Positions 49,971-59,376 of a stretch of DNA of 64,000 nt are shown here, in pieces (positions within the stretch are counted from its first letter, which is position 1; each line of letters opens with the position of its first letter). The DNA comes from an uncultured Lachnospira sp. (lineage in GTDB: Bacteria; Bacillota; Clostridia; Lachnospirales; Lachnospiraceae), in the NCBI GenBank assembly GCA_944381165.1, contig CALWKC010000004.1, positions 42,776-106,775 on the forward strand, in the 5' to 3' direction. Below the pieces are notes generated by a model. The model worked only from the letters and a program-made list of their open reading frames with translations, was not told the origin of the DNA and made no database searches. Made by a program: the position numbers and the translations under genes.

Positions 49971-51134
49971 TTATTTTACTATTCTTACTTTAATAACTCC
50001 GTCTATAGCTGCAAGCTTATCTATAACGCTCTCCGAAGCCGGCTCGCTTATATCAAGCATTGAGTACGCATAATCTCCTCTTGACTTGTTTGCCATCTCC
50101 TCAATATTGATGCCGGCATCACCCATAACAGAAGTAATCTTACTGATTACAGCAGGTACGTTCTTGTGGCATACAGCAACTCTTCCGGCCGTAGCGCATA
50201 CGCCCATATCGCATGCAGGATAATTTACGGAATTAATTATATTTCCGTTCTCTATATAATTGCGAAGCTCCTTAACCGCCATAACGGCACAGTTGTCCTC
50301 AGCCTCCTCTGTAGAAGCTCCGAGGTGAGGAAGTACTATCGCTCCCTCCATCCCTGCTGTAACAGGATTAGGAAAATCCGTAACATATTTCTTGACTCTG
50401 CCTGACTTTAAAGCCTCTCCGACAGCCTGCTCATCTACAAGAATATCTCTTGCGCAGTTGATGATAACAGTGCCGTCCTGCATCATATCCAATGCAGCCT
50501 TATTAATCATACCCTTCGTGCTGTCAAGTGCAGGAACATGTACTGTAATATAATTACACTCTTTATAAATATCCTCAACATTCTCAATATGCTTTACCTT
50601 GCTTGAGAGATTCCATGCGGCATTTACTGAAAGATAAGGGTCATATCCGTATACATCCATGCCGAGCGAAATAGCCGCGTTAGCAACGAGCTGGCCAATA
50701 GCGCCAAGCCCTATAACGCCGAGCTTCTTGCCCATAATCTCCTGACCTGCAAAAGCTTTTTTAGCCTTCTCTGTAGCCTTCGCAATATCAGCATCATCTT
50801 TATTTGCTTTAACCCATTCGTTTCCGCCGAGCAGGTCTCTTGACGCGAGAAGCATAGCAGCAATAACCTGTTCCTTAACGGCATTAGCGTTTGCGCCCGG
50901 TGTGTTGAATACAACAATACCTGCGTTCGCACACTTGTCAAGCGGAATATTGTTTACACCCGCGCCAGCTCTTGCAATCGCAAGAAGATTTTCTCCGAGC
51001 TCCATATCGTGCATCTTAGCGCTTCTCACGAGCACAGCCTGTGCGTCCTCAAAGCTGCTCTCTGTGTTATAGTCATCAGAAAATAAATCAAGTCCTACTG
51101 AGGCAATATTATTTAAGCAACTTACGTTAATCAT
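49971..51134 (-). CDS. serA: D-3-phosphoglycerate dehydrogenase
   Basis: 387 aa. Two-domain D-2-hydroxyacid dehydrogenase: NAD-binding GKKLGVIGLGAIGQLVANAA, then YDPYLSVNAAWNLS, VHVPALDSTKGMINKAALDM, INCARDILVDEQAV (Arg), and LPHLGASTEEAEDNCAVMAV (His). C-terminal ACT domain (PAVISKITSVMGDAGINIEEM) for serine feedback. First step of serine synthesis. ATG overlaps the serC stop by one base (TAATG). Confidence 0.96.
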   Translation of the reverse strand: MINVSCLNNIASVGLDLFSDDYNTESSFEDAQAVLVRSAKMHDMELGENLLAIARAGAGVNNIPLDKCANAGIVVFNTPGANANAVKEQVIAAMLLASRDLLGGNEWVKANKDDADIAKATEKAKKAFAGQEIMGKKLGVIGLGAIGQLVANAAISLGMDVYGYDPYLSVNAAWNLSSKVKHIENVEDIYKECNYITVHVPALDSTKGMINKAALDMMQDGTVIINCARDILVDEQAVGEALKSGRVKKYVTDFPNPVTAGMEGAIVLPHLGASTEEAEDNCAVMAVKELRNYIENGNIINSVNYPACDMGVCATAGRVAVCHKNVPAVISKITSVMGDAGINIEEMANKSRGDYAYSMLDISEPASESVIDKLAAIDGVIKVRIVK

Positions 51135-52219
51135 TACTTTGTATTCTCCTTTTCAAAGTTCTTCATAAATTCAACAAGCTTCTCTACGCCCTCGATAGGC
51201 ATTGCATTGTAGATAGAAGCTCTCATGCCGCCGACAGTTCTGTGTCCTTTAAGATTTACAAAGCCCGCCTTTTCAGCTTCATCAACAAACTTTGCATCAA
51301 GCTCCTTATCTCCTGTAACAAACGGAACATTCATCAGAGAACGGTCCTCTTTTACAACAGTTCCCTTAAACATCTTGCTCTCATCAAGGAAATCGTAAAG
51401 TATCTTTGCCTTCTTTTCATTGTGTTCCTTCATAGCTGAAAGGCCGCCCATTTTCTTAATCCACTTAAATACTTTGCCGCAGATATAAATATTGTAGCAA
51501 GGAGGCGTGTTGTAGAGAGAGTCGGCGTCAGCCTGTGTCTTCCACTTAAGCAGCGTAGGAGTACCCGGAAGAACGTCGTCTGTTATCAAATCTTCCCTTA
51601 TAATAGCAATGACAACACCGGCAGGTCCTATATTCTTCTGCACGCCGCCGTATACTACGCCGTACTTTGAAATATCCATAGGCTCTGACAGGAAACATGA
51701 TGAAACGTCAGATACAAGAATATGCCCCTTTGTATTAGGCAGCGTCTTGTACTTTGTTCCGTAAATAGTGTTGTTCTCACATATGTATACATAATCTGCA
51801 TCCTCAGGAATATCAAGGTCAGAACAGTCCGGAATATACGAATATGTCTTATCCTCAGATGAGGCAACAGCAACTGCCTCTCCGTAAATCTTGGCTTCCT
51901 GATATGCTTTCTTTGCCCACTGGCCTGTAATAATATATGCAGCCTTCTTATTCTTCATAAGATTCATAGGTACTTCAGCAAAGAACTGTGAGGCACCGCC
52001 CTGGAGAAACAAAACCTTGTAGTTGTCCGGAATATTTAACAAATCTCTCAAATCAGCCTCAGCTTCCTTGATAATTTTGTCATATACCTTAGAACGATGG
52101 CTCATCTCCATTACAGACTGTCCGCTTCCCTTATAATCAAGCATCTCATCTGCTGCTTCCTTCAATACTTCCTCCGGTAAAACTGCCGGGCCTGCACTAA
52201 AATTATAAACTCTTGCCAC
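51134..52219 (-). CDS. serC: Phosphoserine aminotransferase
   Basis: 361 aa. PLP fold-type I. RVYNFSAGPAVLPEEVLKEA at the N-terminus; GGASQFFAEVPMNLM; VSDVSSCFLSEPMDISKYGV; PLP lysine in VYGGVQKNIGPAGVVIAII (about residue 197). Second step of serine synthesis, 2-oxoglutarate/glutamate-dependent. GTG start with AGGAGG six bases upstream. serB is not in the window. Confidence 0.96.
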   Translation of the reverse strand: MARVYNFSAGPAVLPEEVLKEAADEMLDYKGSGQSVMEMSHRSKVYDKIIKEAEADLRDLLNIPDNYKVLFLQGGASQFFAEVPMNLMKNKKAAYIITGQWAKKAYQEAKIYGEAVAVASSEDKTYSYIPDCSDLDIPEDADYVYICENNTIYGTKYKTLPNTKGHILVSDVSSCFLSEPMDISKYGVVYGGVQKNIGPAGVVIAIIREDLITDDVLPGTPTLLKWKTQADADSLYNTPPCYNIYICGKVFKWIKKMGGLSAMKEHNEKKAKILYDFLDESKMFKGTVVKEDRSLMNVPFVTGDKELDAKFVDEAEKAGFVNLKGHRTVGGMRASIYNAMPIEGVEKLVEFMKNFEKENTK

Positions 52220-52305
52220 TTTCTTCCTCCTATTGTTCAGCCTATAAAGAATATCACTATAAAAATATGTTCCTCATTAGACTTTTAATTTAATAATTAA
52301 TAGAC

Positions 52306-52334
52306 ATTTTATGACAATGTTTTAACTATGTCAA
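52306..52334 (-). promoter_or_regulatory. Sigma-A promoter of serC-serA
   Basis: -35 TTGACA (52329-52334) perfect, 17-nt spacer, -10 TAAAAT (52306-52311, 5/6), about 87 nt upstream of serC. A half CodY-like site (AATTTTCT on the plus strand near 52393) lies at the ilvB end; too weak to call. Confidence 0.75.
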
Positions 52335-52409
52335 CAATGTCTGTTATGTTTACATTCTTTTGTTGTTTTATTAGGTAATTTGTTTTGCAGCCTAATTTTC
52401 TTTTGTTTT

Positions 52410-54101
52410 TTAATTTGTTTTGTTTTTACTGTCCAGGTCCTGACGGTCAAACGCCTCTGAAATTGCCGCTCCCGGAGAAACCATAGGAAATACCTTATCC
52501 TCTCTGTCAATCTGACATTCGATAACACAAGGTATATTAAGCTCAATCGCCTCCGTAAGCGCCGCCTTGAACTCCTCGATGGTCGAAACACGATACCCCT
52601 TTGCGCCCATTCCCTCGGAAACCTTTACAAAGTCTACTGTGTCGTCAAGAACTGTAGCCGAATAGCGCTTTCCGTAGAACAGATCCTGCCACTGGCGCAC
52701 CATTCCGAGAACATGATTGTTAAATATAATTTCTATCACAGGTATGTTATAGCGTGTGGCTGTAGCAATCTCATTCATATTCATGCGGAAACAGCCGTCG
52801 CCGGCAATATTTATGACCGTCTTATCCCTGCATCCAAGCTTGGCTCCGATTGCTGCTCCCAAACCAAATCCCATTGTTCCGAGACCTCCCGATGTAATAA
52901 GAGTTCTCGGCTTCTTGAAGGTATAGTGCTGAGCAGCCCACATCTGATGCTGTCCTACATCGGTCACGATAATAGCGTCACTGTCTGTAATCTTATCTAT
53001 AGTTTCCATTATAAGAGGACCGTTAAGGCAGTCCCTTCTGTAGCGCATAGGATACTTTTCCTTGAGTTCCTGTATATGCTTTATCCACTCGCTGTGGTCA
53101 AGCTGTCCGAGCTTTGCGTTGACACGCTTCAGCACCTCAAGCGCGTCGCCCACAACGCACACATCCGACTTGATATTTTTATTGATTTCAGCAGCATCAA
53201 TGTCAAAATGAATTATTTTGGCTTTGCTTGCGAATTTCGCAGCATTTCCGGTAACCCTGTCCGAAAATCTTGCGCCGATAGCTATGAGCAAATCACACTC
53301 GGAAACGCCGTAATTCGACGTCTTTGTTCCGTGCATTCCGAGCATTCCCGTATAGAGCGGGTCTGAATTGTCAAACGCTCCCTTTCCCATAAGAGAATCG
53401 GCAACCGGGGCATCTATTTTGTGAACAAACTTCTTAAGCTCGTCAGATGCATACGACAGCACAACTCCGCCGCCCACAAAAACAAAAGGCTTCTTTGCAG
53501 CCGAAATCAGCTCGGCAGCTCTGTCAACATCCTCCTCAAGAATTTTGTCAGTCACTCTCTCAATCGGCTTAGGCGTCTCTTTTATGTAGTCGCACTCCGC
53601 AGCGGTTACATCCTTTGTGACATCGATAAGCACCGGTCCCGGCCTGCCCTCCTGGGCAATCCTGAACGCCCTGCGGATAGTGTCGGCAAGCGTATTTATA
53701 TCCTTTACAATAAAATTGTGCTTTGTTATAGGCATTGTAATACCCTGTATGTCAACCTCCTGGAAGCTGTCCTTTCCGAGCAGAGGAACGGTTACATTAC
53801 ATGTGATAGCGACAACAGGAGTAGAATCCATATACGAGGTGGCAATTCCTGTCACAAGATTGGTTGCTCCCGGACCTGACGTGGCAAAGCACACGCCGAC
53901 CTTTCCCGTAGCTCTGGCATACCCGTCCGCCGCATGCGCAGCACCCTGCTCATGCGACGTCAATATATGTGTAATCTCATCAGAATGTTTGTAAAGTGCA
54001 TCATAAACATTTAAAATCGCTCCGCCGGGATACCCGAACACAGTATCAACGCCCTGCTCCTTTAAACACTCAACAATTATCTCTGAACCATTTAACTTCA
54101 T
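52410..54101 (-). CDS. ilvB: Acetolactate synthase large subunit
   Basis: 563 aa from ATG 54101 (AAGGA 10 nt upstream; start MKLNGSEIIVECLKEQGVDT is the family form). ThDP enzyme: catalytic Glu in ILTSHEQGAAHAADGYARAT, FAD-binding GRPGPVLIDVTKDV region, ThDP motif GDGCFRMNMNEIATATRYNIPVIEIIFNN. Makes acetolactate/acetohydroxybutyrate for Ile, Val and Leu. No ilvN regulatory subunit is adjacent. Gene order leuB-ilvD-ilvB is common in Lachnospiraceae. Confidence 0.95.
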   Translation of the reverse strand: MKLNGSEIIVECLKEQGVDTVFGYPGGAILNVYDALYKHSDEITHILTSHEQGAAHAADGYARATGKVGVCFATSGPGATNLVTGIATSYMDSTPVVAITCNVTVPLLGKDSFQEVDIQGITMPITKHNFIVKDINTLADTIRRAFRIAQEGRPGPVLIDVTKDVTAAECDYIKETPKPIERVTDKILEEDVDRAAELISAAKKPFVFVGGGVVLSYASDELKKFVHKIDAPVADSLMGKGAFDNSDPLYTGMLGMHGTKTSNYGVSECDLLIAIGARFSDRVTGNAAKFASKAKIIHFDIDAAEINKNIKSDVCVVGDALEVLKRVNAKLGQLDHSEWIKHIQELKEKYPMRYRRDCLNGPLIMETIDKITDSDAIIVTDVGQHQMWAAQHYTFKKPRTLITSGGLGTMGFGLGAAIGAKLGCRDKTVINIAGDGCFRMNMNEIATATRYNIPVIEIIFNNHVLGMVRQWQDLFYGKRYSATVLDDTVDFVKVSEGMGAKGYRVSTIEEFKAALTEAIELNIPCVIECQIDREDKVFPMVSPGAAISEAFDRQDLDSKNKTN

Positions 54102-54164
54102 TGGCTGTTTGTCCTTTCCATCAAAATTTATTACGTCACCTGTGCGTAAACGCACCGTACCGCA

Positions 54165-55835
54165 TTATTCCTCAGGTGTCTGCAAAATAGCGCCCCTGTT
54201 TCCTGACGTAACCATAGCCGCATATCTTCTCAAATATCCTGTCGCCACCTTAGGCTCTCTAGGCTGCCATTTAGCCTTTCTTGCCGCCATCTCCTCATCG
54301 GAAATATTAAGCTCAAGCTTTAAGTTAGGAATATCTATGCTTATTATATCGCCTTCCTCTACAAGCGCGATAGGACCGCCGACCGCAGCCTCCGGAGACA
54401 CATGCCCTATCGAAGCTCCGCGGCTTGCTCCTGAGAAGCGTCCGTCCGTAATAAGAGCTACACTTGAGCCGAGTCCCATTCCGGCAATAGCAGACGTAGG
54501 ATTTAACATCTCTCTCATACCAGGTCCGCCCTTAGGTCCCTCATATCTTATAACCACAACATCTCCGTCAACAATCTTTCCGCCCTTGATTGCCGCAATA
54601 GCATCTTCCTCACAGTCAAATACTCTTGCCGGTCCCTCGTGCACCATCATCTCCTCAACTACCGCAGAGCGCTTTACAACGCTTCCGTCAGGAGCGAGAT
54701 TTCCTGAAAGCACAGCAAGACCGCCTGTCTTGCTGTACGGATTGTCAACAGGTCTGATAACCTCATGATTTAAGTTCACGGCATTCTCAATATTTTCACC
54801 GATTGTCTTTCCTGTCACAGTCATGCAGTCCGTATGTAAAAGACCTATATCCGCAAGCTCCTTCATAACGGCATAGACGCCGCCCGCCTCATTTAAGTCC
54901 TCCATATATGTAGGTCCAGCCGGTGCGAGGTGGCACAGATTAGGCGTCTTTTCGCTTATCTCATTTGCAAACTTTATATCAAAGTCAAATCCCACCTCAT
55001 GCGCAATAGCAGGAAGATGAAGCATGCTGTTGGTTGAACAGCCAAGAGCCATATCTACTGTAAGAGCATTTAAAATAGCATCCTTTGTCATAATATCTCT
55101 CGGGCGTATATCTTTTTTTAGCATCTCCATAACAGCCATTCCGGCATGCTTTGCAAGCTTTATTCTCTCCGAGTAAACGGCAGGTATAGTTCCGTTGCCG
55201 CGAAGTCCCATGCCGAGCGCCTCTGTAAGACAGTTCATGGAATTGGCTGTATACATACCGGAGCATGAGCCGCAGGTAGGACATACCTTTTCCTCATATT
55301 CTCTGACCTGCTCCTCTGTCATAGTTCCTGCTGCATATGAGCCTACAGCCTCAAACATTGACGACAGGCTTCTCTTGCCTCCGCCGACATGACCTGCAAG
55401 CATCGGACCTCCGCTGACAAATACAGTAGGCACGTTAATTCTTGCTGCCGCCATTAAAAGTCCCGGCACATTTTTATCACAGTTAGGCACCATTACAAGA
55501 GCGTCAAACTGATGCGCCGTTGCCATACACTCAGTAGAATCGGCAATCAGGTCTCTTGTCACAAGCGAATATTTCATGCCTATATGTCCCATTGCAATAC
55601 CGTCGCAGACCGCTATAGCCGGAAATACAACCGGAACGCCGCCCGCCTCTGCAACTCCGAGCTTTACTGCATTTACAATCTTATCGAGATTCATATGTCC
55701 CGGAACAATTTCGTTATATGAACTTACTATGCCGACAAGCGGCTTATCCATCTCCTCTTTGGTGAAGCCCAAAGCATTGAACAATGAACGATGCGGCGCC
55801 TGCTGCATTCCTTTTTTTACGTTATCACTCTTCAT
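54165..55835 (-). CDS. ilvD: Dihydroxy-acid dehydratase
   Basis: 556 aa. Fe-S ligand cysteines in [17 protein letters not shown] and [19 protein letters not shown], substrate/metal residues in [21 protein letters not shown]-terminal [20 protein letters not shown] then [15 protein letters not shown]. Third step of Ile/Val synthesis. Start ATG with GAGGAG upstream; 46 bp after leuB. Confidence 0.97.
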   Translation of the reverse strand: MKSDNVKKGMQQAPHRSLFNALGFTKEEMDKPLVGIVSSYNEIVPGHMNLDKIVNAVKLGVAEAGGVPVVFPAIAVCDGIAMGHIGMKYSLVTRDLIADSTECMATAHQFDALVMVPNCDKNVPGLLMAAARINVPTVFVSGGPMLAGHVGGGKRSLSSMFEAVGSYAAGTMTEEQVREYEEKVCPTCGSCSGMYTANSMNCLTEALGMGLRGNGTIPAVYSERIKLAKHAGMAVMEMLKKDIRPRDIMTKDAILNALTVDMALGCSTNSMLHLPAIAHEVGFDFDIKFANEISEKTPNLCHLAPAGPTYMEDLNEAGGVYAVMKELADIGLLHTDCMTVTGKTIGENIENAVNLNHEVIRPVDNPYSKTGGLAVLSGNLAPDGSVVKRSAVVEEMMVHEGPARVFDCEEDAIAAIKGGKIVDGDVVVIRYEGPKGGPGMREMLNPTSAIAGMGLGSSVALITDGRFSGASRGASIGHVSPEAAVGGPIALVEEGDIISIDIPNLKLELNISDEEMAARKAKWQPREPKVATGYLRRYAAMVTSGNRGAILQTPEE

Positions 55836-55881
55836 AAATATATAATACTCCTCTCTTTTTCTTTTATGTATTATGCGCCGA

Positions 55882-56964
55882 CTAAATACGCTCAGCTATT
55901 AAATCTCCCATCTGTGTCGTCCCGCACTGTGTCATTCCCTCAGACATAATATCAACAGTCCTGTAATTCTCCTTTAACACCTGCGCAACCGCTGCCTCAA
56001 CCGCATCCGCCTCTTTGTCCAAATCAAGCGAATATCTGAGCAGCATTGCAGCCGACAGAATTGTGGCAATAGGGTTTGCAACATTCTTTCCTGCAATATC
56101 AGGCGCAGAGCCGTGACTCGGCTCATATAATCCAAGCTTCGTCTTTCCGAGGCTGGCGCTTGACAGCATTCCGATTGAGCCTGTAATCATGCTCGCCTCA
56201 TCCGACAATATATCGCCAAACATATTCTCAGTGAGAACGACGTCAAACTGTCCCGGATTCATGACAAGCTGCATTGCACAGTTGTCAACAAGCATATCAG
56301 TAACCTCAACCTCCGGATAATCCTTTGCCACCTCTGCGACAACCTTTCTCCAGAGTCTTGAGGAATCAAGAACATTCGCCTTGTCGACGCTGACAAGCTT
56401 TTTCCTTCTTTTCATGGCAATCTCAAAACCTTTGACTGCAATTCTTCTTATCTCATCTTCGTTATATGTAAGTGTATCAACAGCCGTCATAACACCGTTC
56501 ACAGGCTTCGTCCAGCGCTCACCGAAATATAATCCGCCGGTAAGCTCTCTCATAATCACCATATCAAAGCCGTCACCGATAACCTCATCCTTAAGAGGAC
56601 ACGCCTCCTTTAACTCGTTATACAGGTAAGCAGGCCTTATATTTGCAAAGAGCTCCAAGTCCTTGCGGATTTTCAAAAGCCCCGCCTCCGGTCTCAGATT
56701 CGGCGCGACATCATACCACCTTGAATTGCCCACATTGCCGCCGACAGCTCCGAGAAGCACCGCGTCCGAGGCCTTTGCCACAGATACAGCCTCATCTGTA
56801 AGAGGCACTCCGCAGGCGTCAATAGAACACCCGCCCATCAAAATCTCTGTATAGTTAAAATTATGTCCGAATTTCTTTCCGACTGCATCCAGCACCTTTA
56901 CGGCTTCCCTGACAATCTCCGGTCCTATTCCGTCACCCGGAATCAATGTTATCTTATAATCCAT
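55882..56964 (-). CDS. leuB: 3-isopropylmalate dehydrogenase
   Basis: 360 aa. [20 protein letters not shown] at the N-terminus; [25 protein letters not shown]; Tyr/Lys and Asp ligands in [13 protein letters not shown] and [40 protein letters not shown], and NAD-binding [20 protein letters not shown]. Leucine synthesis. Head of the leuB-ilvD-ilvB operon with its own promoter; leuA and leuCD are elsewhere. Confidence 0.97.
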   Translation of the reverse strand: MDYKITLIPGDGIGPEIVREAVKVLDAVGKKFGHNFNYTEILMGGCSIDACGVPLTDEAVSVAKASDAVLLGAVGGNVGNSRWYDVAPNLRPEAGLLKIRKDLELFANIRPAYLYNELKEACPLKDEVIGDGFDMVIMRELTGGLYFGERWTKPVNGVMTAVDTLTYNEDEIRRIAVKGFEIAMKRRKKLVSVDKANVLDSSRLWRKVVAEVAKDYPEVEVTDMLVDNCAMQLVMNPGQFDVVLTENMFGDILSDEASMITGSIGMLSSASLGKTKLGLYEPSHGSAPDIAGKNVANPIATILSAAMLLRYSLDLDKEADAVEAAVAQVLKENYRTVDIMSEGMTQCGTTQMGDLIAERI

Positions 56965-57021
56965 GTCTTTTATACCCAGCTTTCTTTATTTTATAAGTAG
57001 ATTCAATTTAGCTTTCACTAT

Positions 57022-57050
57022 ATAATACATTATTTATATAATTTTTACAA
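57022..57050 (-). promoter_or_regulatory. Candidate sigma-A promoter of leuB-ilvD-ilvB
   Basis: -35 TTGTAA (57045-57050), 17-nt spacer, -10 TATTAT (57022-57027), about 58 nt upstream of leuB. The leader is too short for a T-box. The spacer reads AATTATATAAATAAT, only 10/15 to the CodY consensus, so CodY control cannot be claimed from sequence. Confidence 0.65.
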
Positions 57051-57076
57051 GCGCTTTTAAAGCCCGGCTCCACGCC

Positions 57077-57115
57077 CCGGCACACTCAACACAATTATCG
57101 GCGGGGTGTGTCCGG
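57077..57115 (-). terminator. Weak hairpin after cobO
   Basis: CCGG-A-CACAC / GTGTG-CCGG with a 20-nt loop, about 16 nt after the cobO stop, without a clear U-run. Could be a weak or Rho-assisted stop before the leuB promoter. Confidence 0.35.
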
Positions 57116-57131
57116 AACAAACCGCATCATT

Positions 57132-57662
57132 TTAGTACTCAATTCCCTCCCTGGCAGCAATTCCTCTGTCAAACGGATGCCTTACCTTTTTCATCTCCGT
57201 TATATAGTCGGCAAATTCAAGCAAATCCTCCGACGGATTGCGCCCTGTAATCACTATCTCAACATTCTCATGATTTTGCAGCAGTTTTATTATCCTTTCC
57301 CTGTCAACCTGACCGTATTCGTATGCTGACGCCAGCTCGTCAAGAACTACGAGCTCTACATCCCTTAATTTACAGACACGCTCAAAAACTCGCTCTGTAA
57401 TCTCATCATGGGCTTTTTTCTGTAAAATTTTTTCCTGCTCAGACATACTGCGGTAAAATCCGTAATCCCTGTCTGCGCGCAGCACCTCAATTTCGGGAAT
57501 TTTATTGAATTCAACGACCTCGCCGCTCTGCCTGCCTTTCATAAACTGAGCAAACAGCACGCGCATGCCGCAGCCCGCAGCCCTCACAGCCAGTCCCGCC
57601 GCCGCGGTCGTCTTTCCCTTTCCGTCACCCGTGTATATATGTACAAGTCCTGTGTTTTTCAT
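57132..57662 (-). CDS. cobO: Cob(I)yrinic acid a,c-diamide adenosyltransferase
   Basis: 176 aa. BtuR/CobO family P-loop protein: VHIYTGDGKGKTTAAAGLAV at 7-26, then VLFAQFMKGRQSGEV, VELVVLDELASAYEYGQVDRER, VEIVITGRNPSEDLLEFADY ending with KKVRHPFDRGIAAREGIEY. Adenosylates the corrinoid before amidation. Its RBS and start (GAGGTAGTATG) lie in the 19-bp sequence that is repeated at the cobQ end. Last gene of the cobalamin operon. Confidence 0.95.
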   Translation of the reverse strand: MKNTGLVHIYTGDGKGKTTAAAGLAVRAAGCGMRVLFAQFMKGRQSGEVVEFNKIPEIEVLRADRDYGFYRSMSEQEKILQKKAHDEITERVFERVCKLRDVELVVLDELASAYEYGQVDRERIIKLLQNHENVEIVITGRNPSEDLLEFADYITEMKKVRHPFDRGIAAREGIEY

Positions 57663-57673
57663 ACTACCTCGAT
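57655..57673. repeat. 19-bp direct repeat, left copy (at cobO start)
   Basis: TTTTTCATACTACCTCGAT, identical to 57799-57817. On the minus strand it holds the ribosome-binding site GAGGT and start codon of cobO. The two copies flank 125 bp. It looks like a target-site duplication or recombination footprint. Confidence 0.9.
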
Positions 57674-57771
57674 TTCTGAGCGACTTGTCGCGAAGAGGCG
57701 ATGAGAAATCCGCGCAGGCGGTTTCTCATCTGCCATCATGGCTATTTGCTTTCGCTCAGAAACAAATAGCT
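57672..57771 (-). repeat. 100-bp palindromic repeat R1, copy A (cobQ/cobO junction)
   Basis: About 92 percent identical (8 differences by eye) to the inverted copy at 63607-63706. It contains nested palindromes: TTTCTGAGCGA...TCGCTCAGAAA, GATGAGAAA...TTTCTCATC and AGCTATTTG...CAAATAGCT. No coding capacity. Lies between the two 19-bp direct repeats, so it is probably part of the inserted 125 bp. A REP/MITE-like, non-autonomous element is the simplest reading. Confidence 0.88.
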
Positions 57772-57773
57772 GT

Positions 57774-57806
57774 ATGAAAAATCGGCGCTTCAGCGTGATT
57801 TTTCAT
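57774..57806 (-). other. Hairpin between repeat R1-A and cobQ end
   Basis: Perfect 10-bp arms ATGAAAAATC (57774-57783) and GATTTTTCAT (57797-57806), with CGCTTCAGCG pairing in the loop. It covers the cobQ stop codon. Not found at R1 copy B, so it belongs only to this insertion. Confidence 0.7.
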
Positions 57807-57817
57807 ACTACCTCGAT
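57799..57817. repeat. 19-bp direct repeat, right copy (at cobQ end)
   Basis: Same 19 bases as 57655-57673. On the minus strand it encodes the last codons of cobQ (Ile-Glu-Val-Val) and the stop TGA. Joining the two copies would give GTATGAAAAACAC, in which the cobQ stop and the cobO ATG overlap as ATGA. Confidence 0.9.
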
Positions 57818-59362
57818 AATTCTGTAAATCTCATCCATATCAATATTTTCACGTATCAAATCAGCAAGCCGGTCATACTCCCGTTCCTTTCTGACCGCAG
57901 CCGACGTAATCTGCCGATGCACATATCTCACACCCTTCTTTTCGCACAGCATTTCAAGCATGCCTTTAAGAAAATCATCACTGTCAAATATTCCGTGAAG
58001 GTATGTTCCGGCAGTGCTGCCTCTCACACAGCCGTCCTCTCTCGGCGCATGCGGACTGTTTTTATCACAAAGCACCGAAAAACACGACGACTCAATTTTT
58101 CTGTCCGGCAGCAGCCTCGTCTCACCCATATGTATCTCATAGCCCGAAAGCTCAAGTCCGTGAAGCCTGTTCCACATCCCGTAAGCTGCATTTACCTTTC
58201 CCTCTGCCCTCACCTGATGTTTTTCCTCAGCAAATTCGGTGACAACAGGCAGAAGTCCAATTCCTCTTATGCTCTCCCCCGTTTCCGCTCCGCATTTATC
58301 GGAGATATATTCCCCCAGCATCTGATAGCCTCCGCAGATACCCATAATAAATTTATCTTCCGACGCGGCTTTTAAAATCATAGTCTCAAGACCGTTCTGG
58401 CGGAGCCATTTCAAATCCCCTATGGTATTTTTTGTACCCGGAATAATAACCATATCCGGAACTCCGAAATGATTTACATTCGATACATATCGAAGTCTCA
58501 CTCCCCCGGCAGCCTCCAGCACGTTAAAATCCGTAAAATTAGAGATGTGCGGCAGTTTTATCACCGCAATATCAAGCACATGTGCGCCTCCTGTGTTATC
58601 TGCCCCGAAGACGTCTCTTGAAGCGATTTCTTTATCTGACAGCCTTTCCGACAGGCTGTCCTCATCGTCCAGATCAAGGTGCATATACGGAATAACGCCT
58701 GTCACGGGAATTTTGCAAATATCATAAAGCTGCTTAAGCCCCGGCTCGAGTATTTTTACATCTCCCCTGAATTTATTTATGATAAGCCCCCTGACCCTTG
58801 CCCTCTCCTCTTCCTCCAGAAGCATAATTGTGCCTGCAAGCTGTGCAAACACTCCGCCCCTGTCAATGTCTCCGACAAGAAGCACCGGAGCGTCAACCAG
58901 CCGCGCAAGCCCCATATTTACAATGTCATTATTTTTAAGATTAATCTCAGCCGGACTTCCCGCACCCTCTATCACCACAATATCATACTCATCGTCAAGC
59001 TTTTTGTACGCCCTTAGAATATCGGGCACAAGCTCCTTCTTATATCTGAAATAATCGGCAGCCGTCATATTCCCCCTTACAGCTCCGTTTACTATCACCT
59101 GAGAGCCGACATCGCTTGTCGGCTTTAAAAGTATGGGATTCATGCACACCTGCGGAGCTATGCCCGCCGCCTCTGCCTGCATGACCTGCGCTCTTCCCAT
59201 TTCCAGACCGTCCTCCGTGATATATGAGTTCAGAGCCATATTCTGTGACTTAAACGGCGCCCCCCTGTATCCGTCCTGTTTCAGAACGCGCAGAATACCC
59301 GCCGTAACAACACTTTTTCCCGCGTTTGACATTGTACCCTGTATCATAAGATTTTTAGCCAT
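57803..59362 (-). CDS. cobQ: Cobyric acid synthase
   Basis: 519 aa from ATG 59362 (GGAG six bases upstream). N-terminal dethiobiotin-synthetase-like P-loop NLMIQGTMSNAGKSVVTAGI, SQNMALNSYITEDG; central DRGGVFAQLAGT; class I glutamine amidotransferase at about 250-450 with nucleophile Cys in FIMGICGGYQMLGEYI and His in TAGTYLHGIFDSDDF. Amidates adenosylcobyrinic diamide at b, d, e, g. The stop is within a repeated sequence. cbiA and earlier genes are not present. Confidence 0.96.
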   Translation of the reverse strand: MAKNLMIQGTMSNAGKSVVTAGILRVLKQDGYRGAPFKSQNMALNSYITEDGLEMGRAQVMQAEAAGIAPQVCMNPILLKPTSDVGSQVIVNGAVRGNMTAADYFRYKKELVPDILRAYKKLDDEYDIVVIEGAGSPAEINLKNNDIVNMGLARLVDAPVLLVGDIDRGGVFAQLAGTIMLLEEEERARVRGLIINKFRGDVKILEPGLKQLYDICKIPVTGVIPYMHLDLDDEDSLSERLSDKEIASRDVFGADNTGGAHVLDIAVIKLPHISNFTDFNVLEAAGGVRLRYVSNVNHFGVPDMVIIPGTKNTIGDLKWLRQNGLETMILKAASEDKFIMGICGGYQMLGEYISDKCGAETGESIRGIGLLPVVTEFAEEKHQVRAEGKVNAAYGMWNRLHGLELSGYEIHMGETRLLPDRKIESSCFSVLCDKNSPHAPREDGCVRGSTAGTYLHGIFDSDDFLKGMLEMLCEKKGVRYVHRQITSAAVRKEREYDRLADLIRENIDMDEIYRIIEVV

Positions 59363-59376
59363 ATCCATCTCCGTTT

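Noticed and set aside
56965-57021. T-box leader for leuB
   Set aside because: The interval between the promoter and leuB is too short and lacks the TGGNACC-type T-box sequence.
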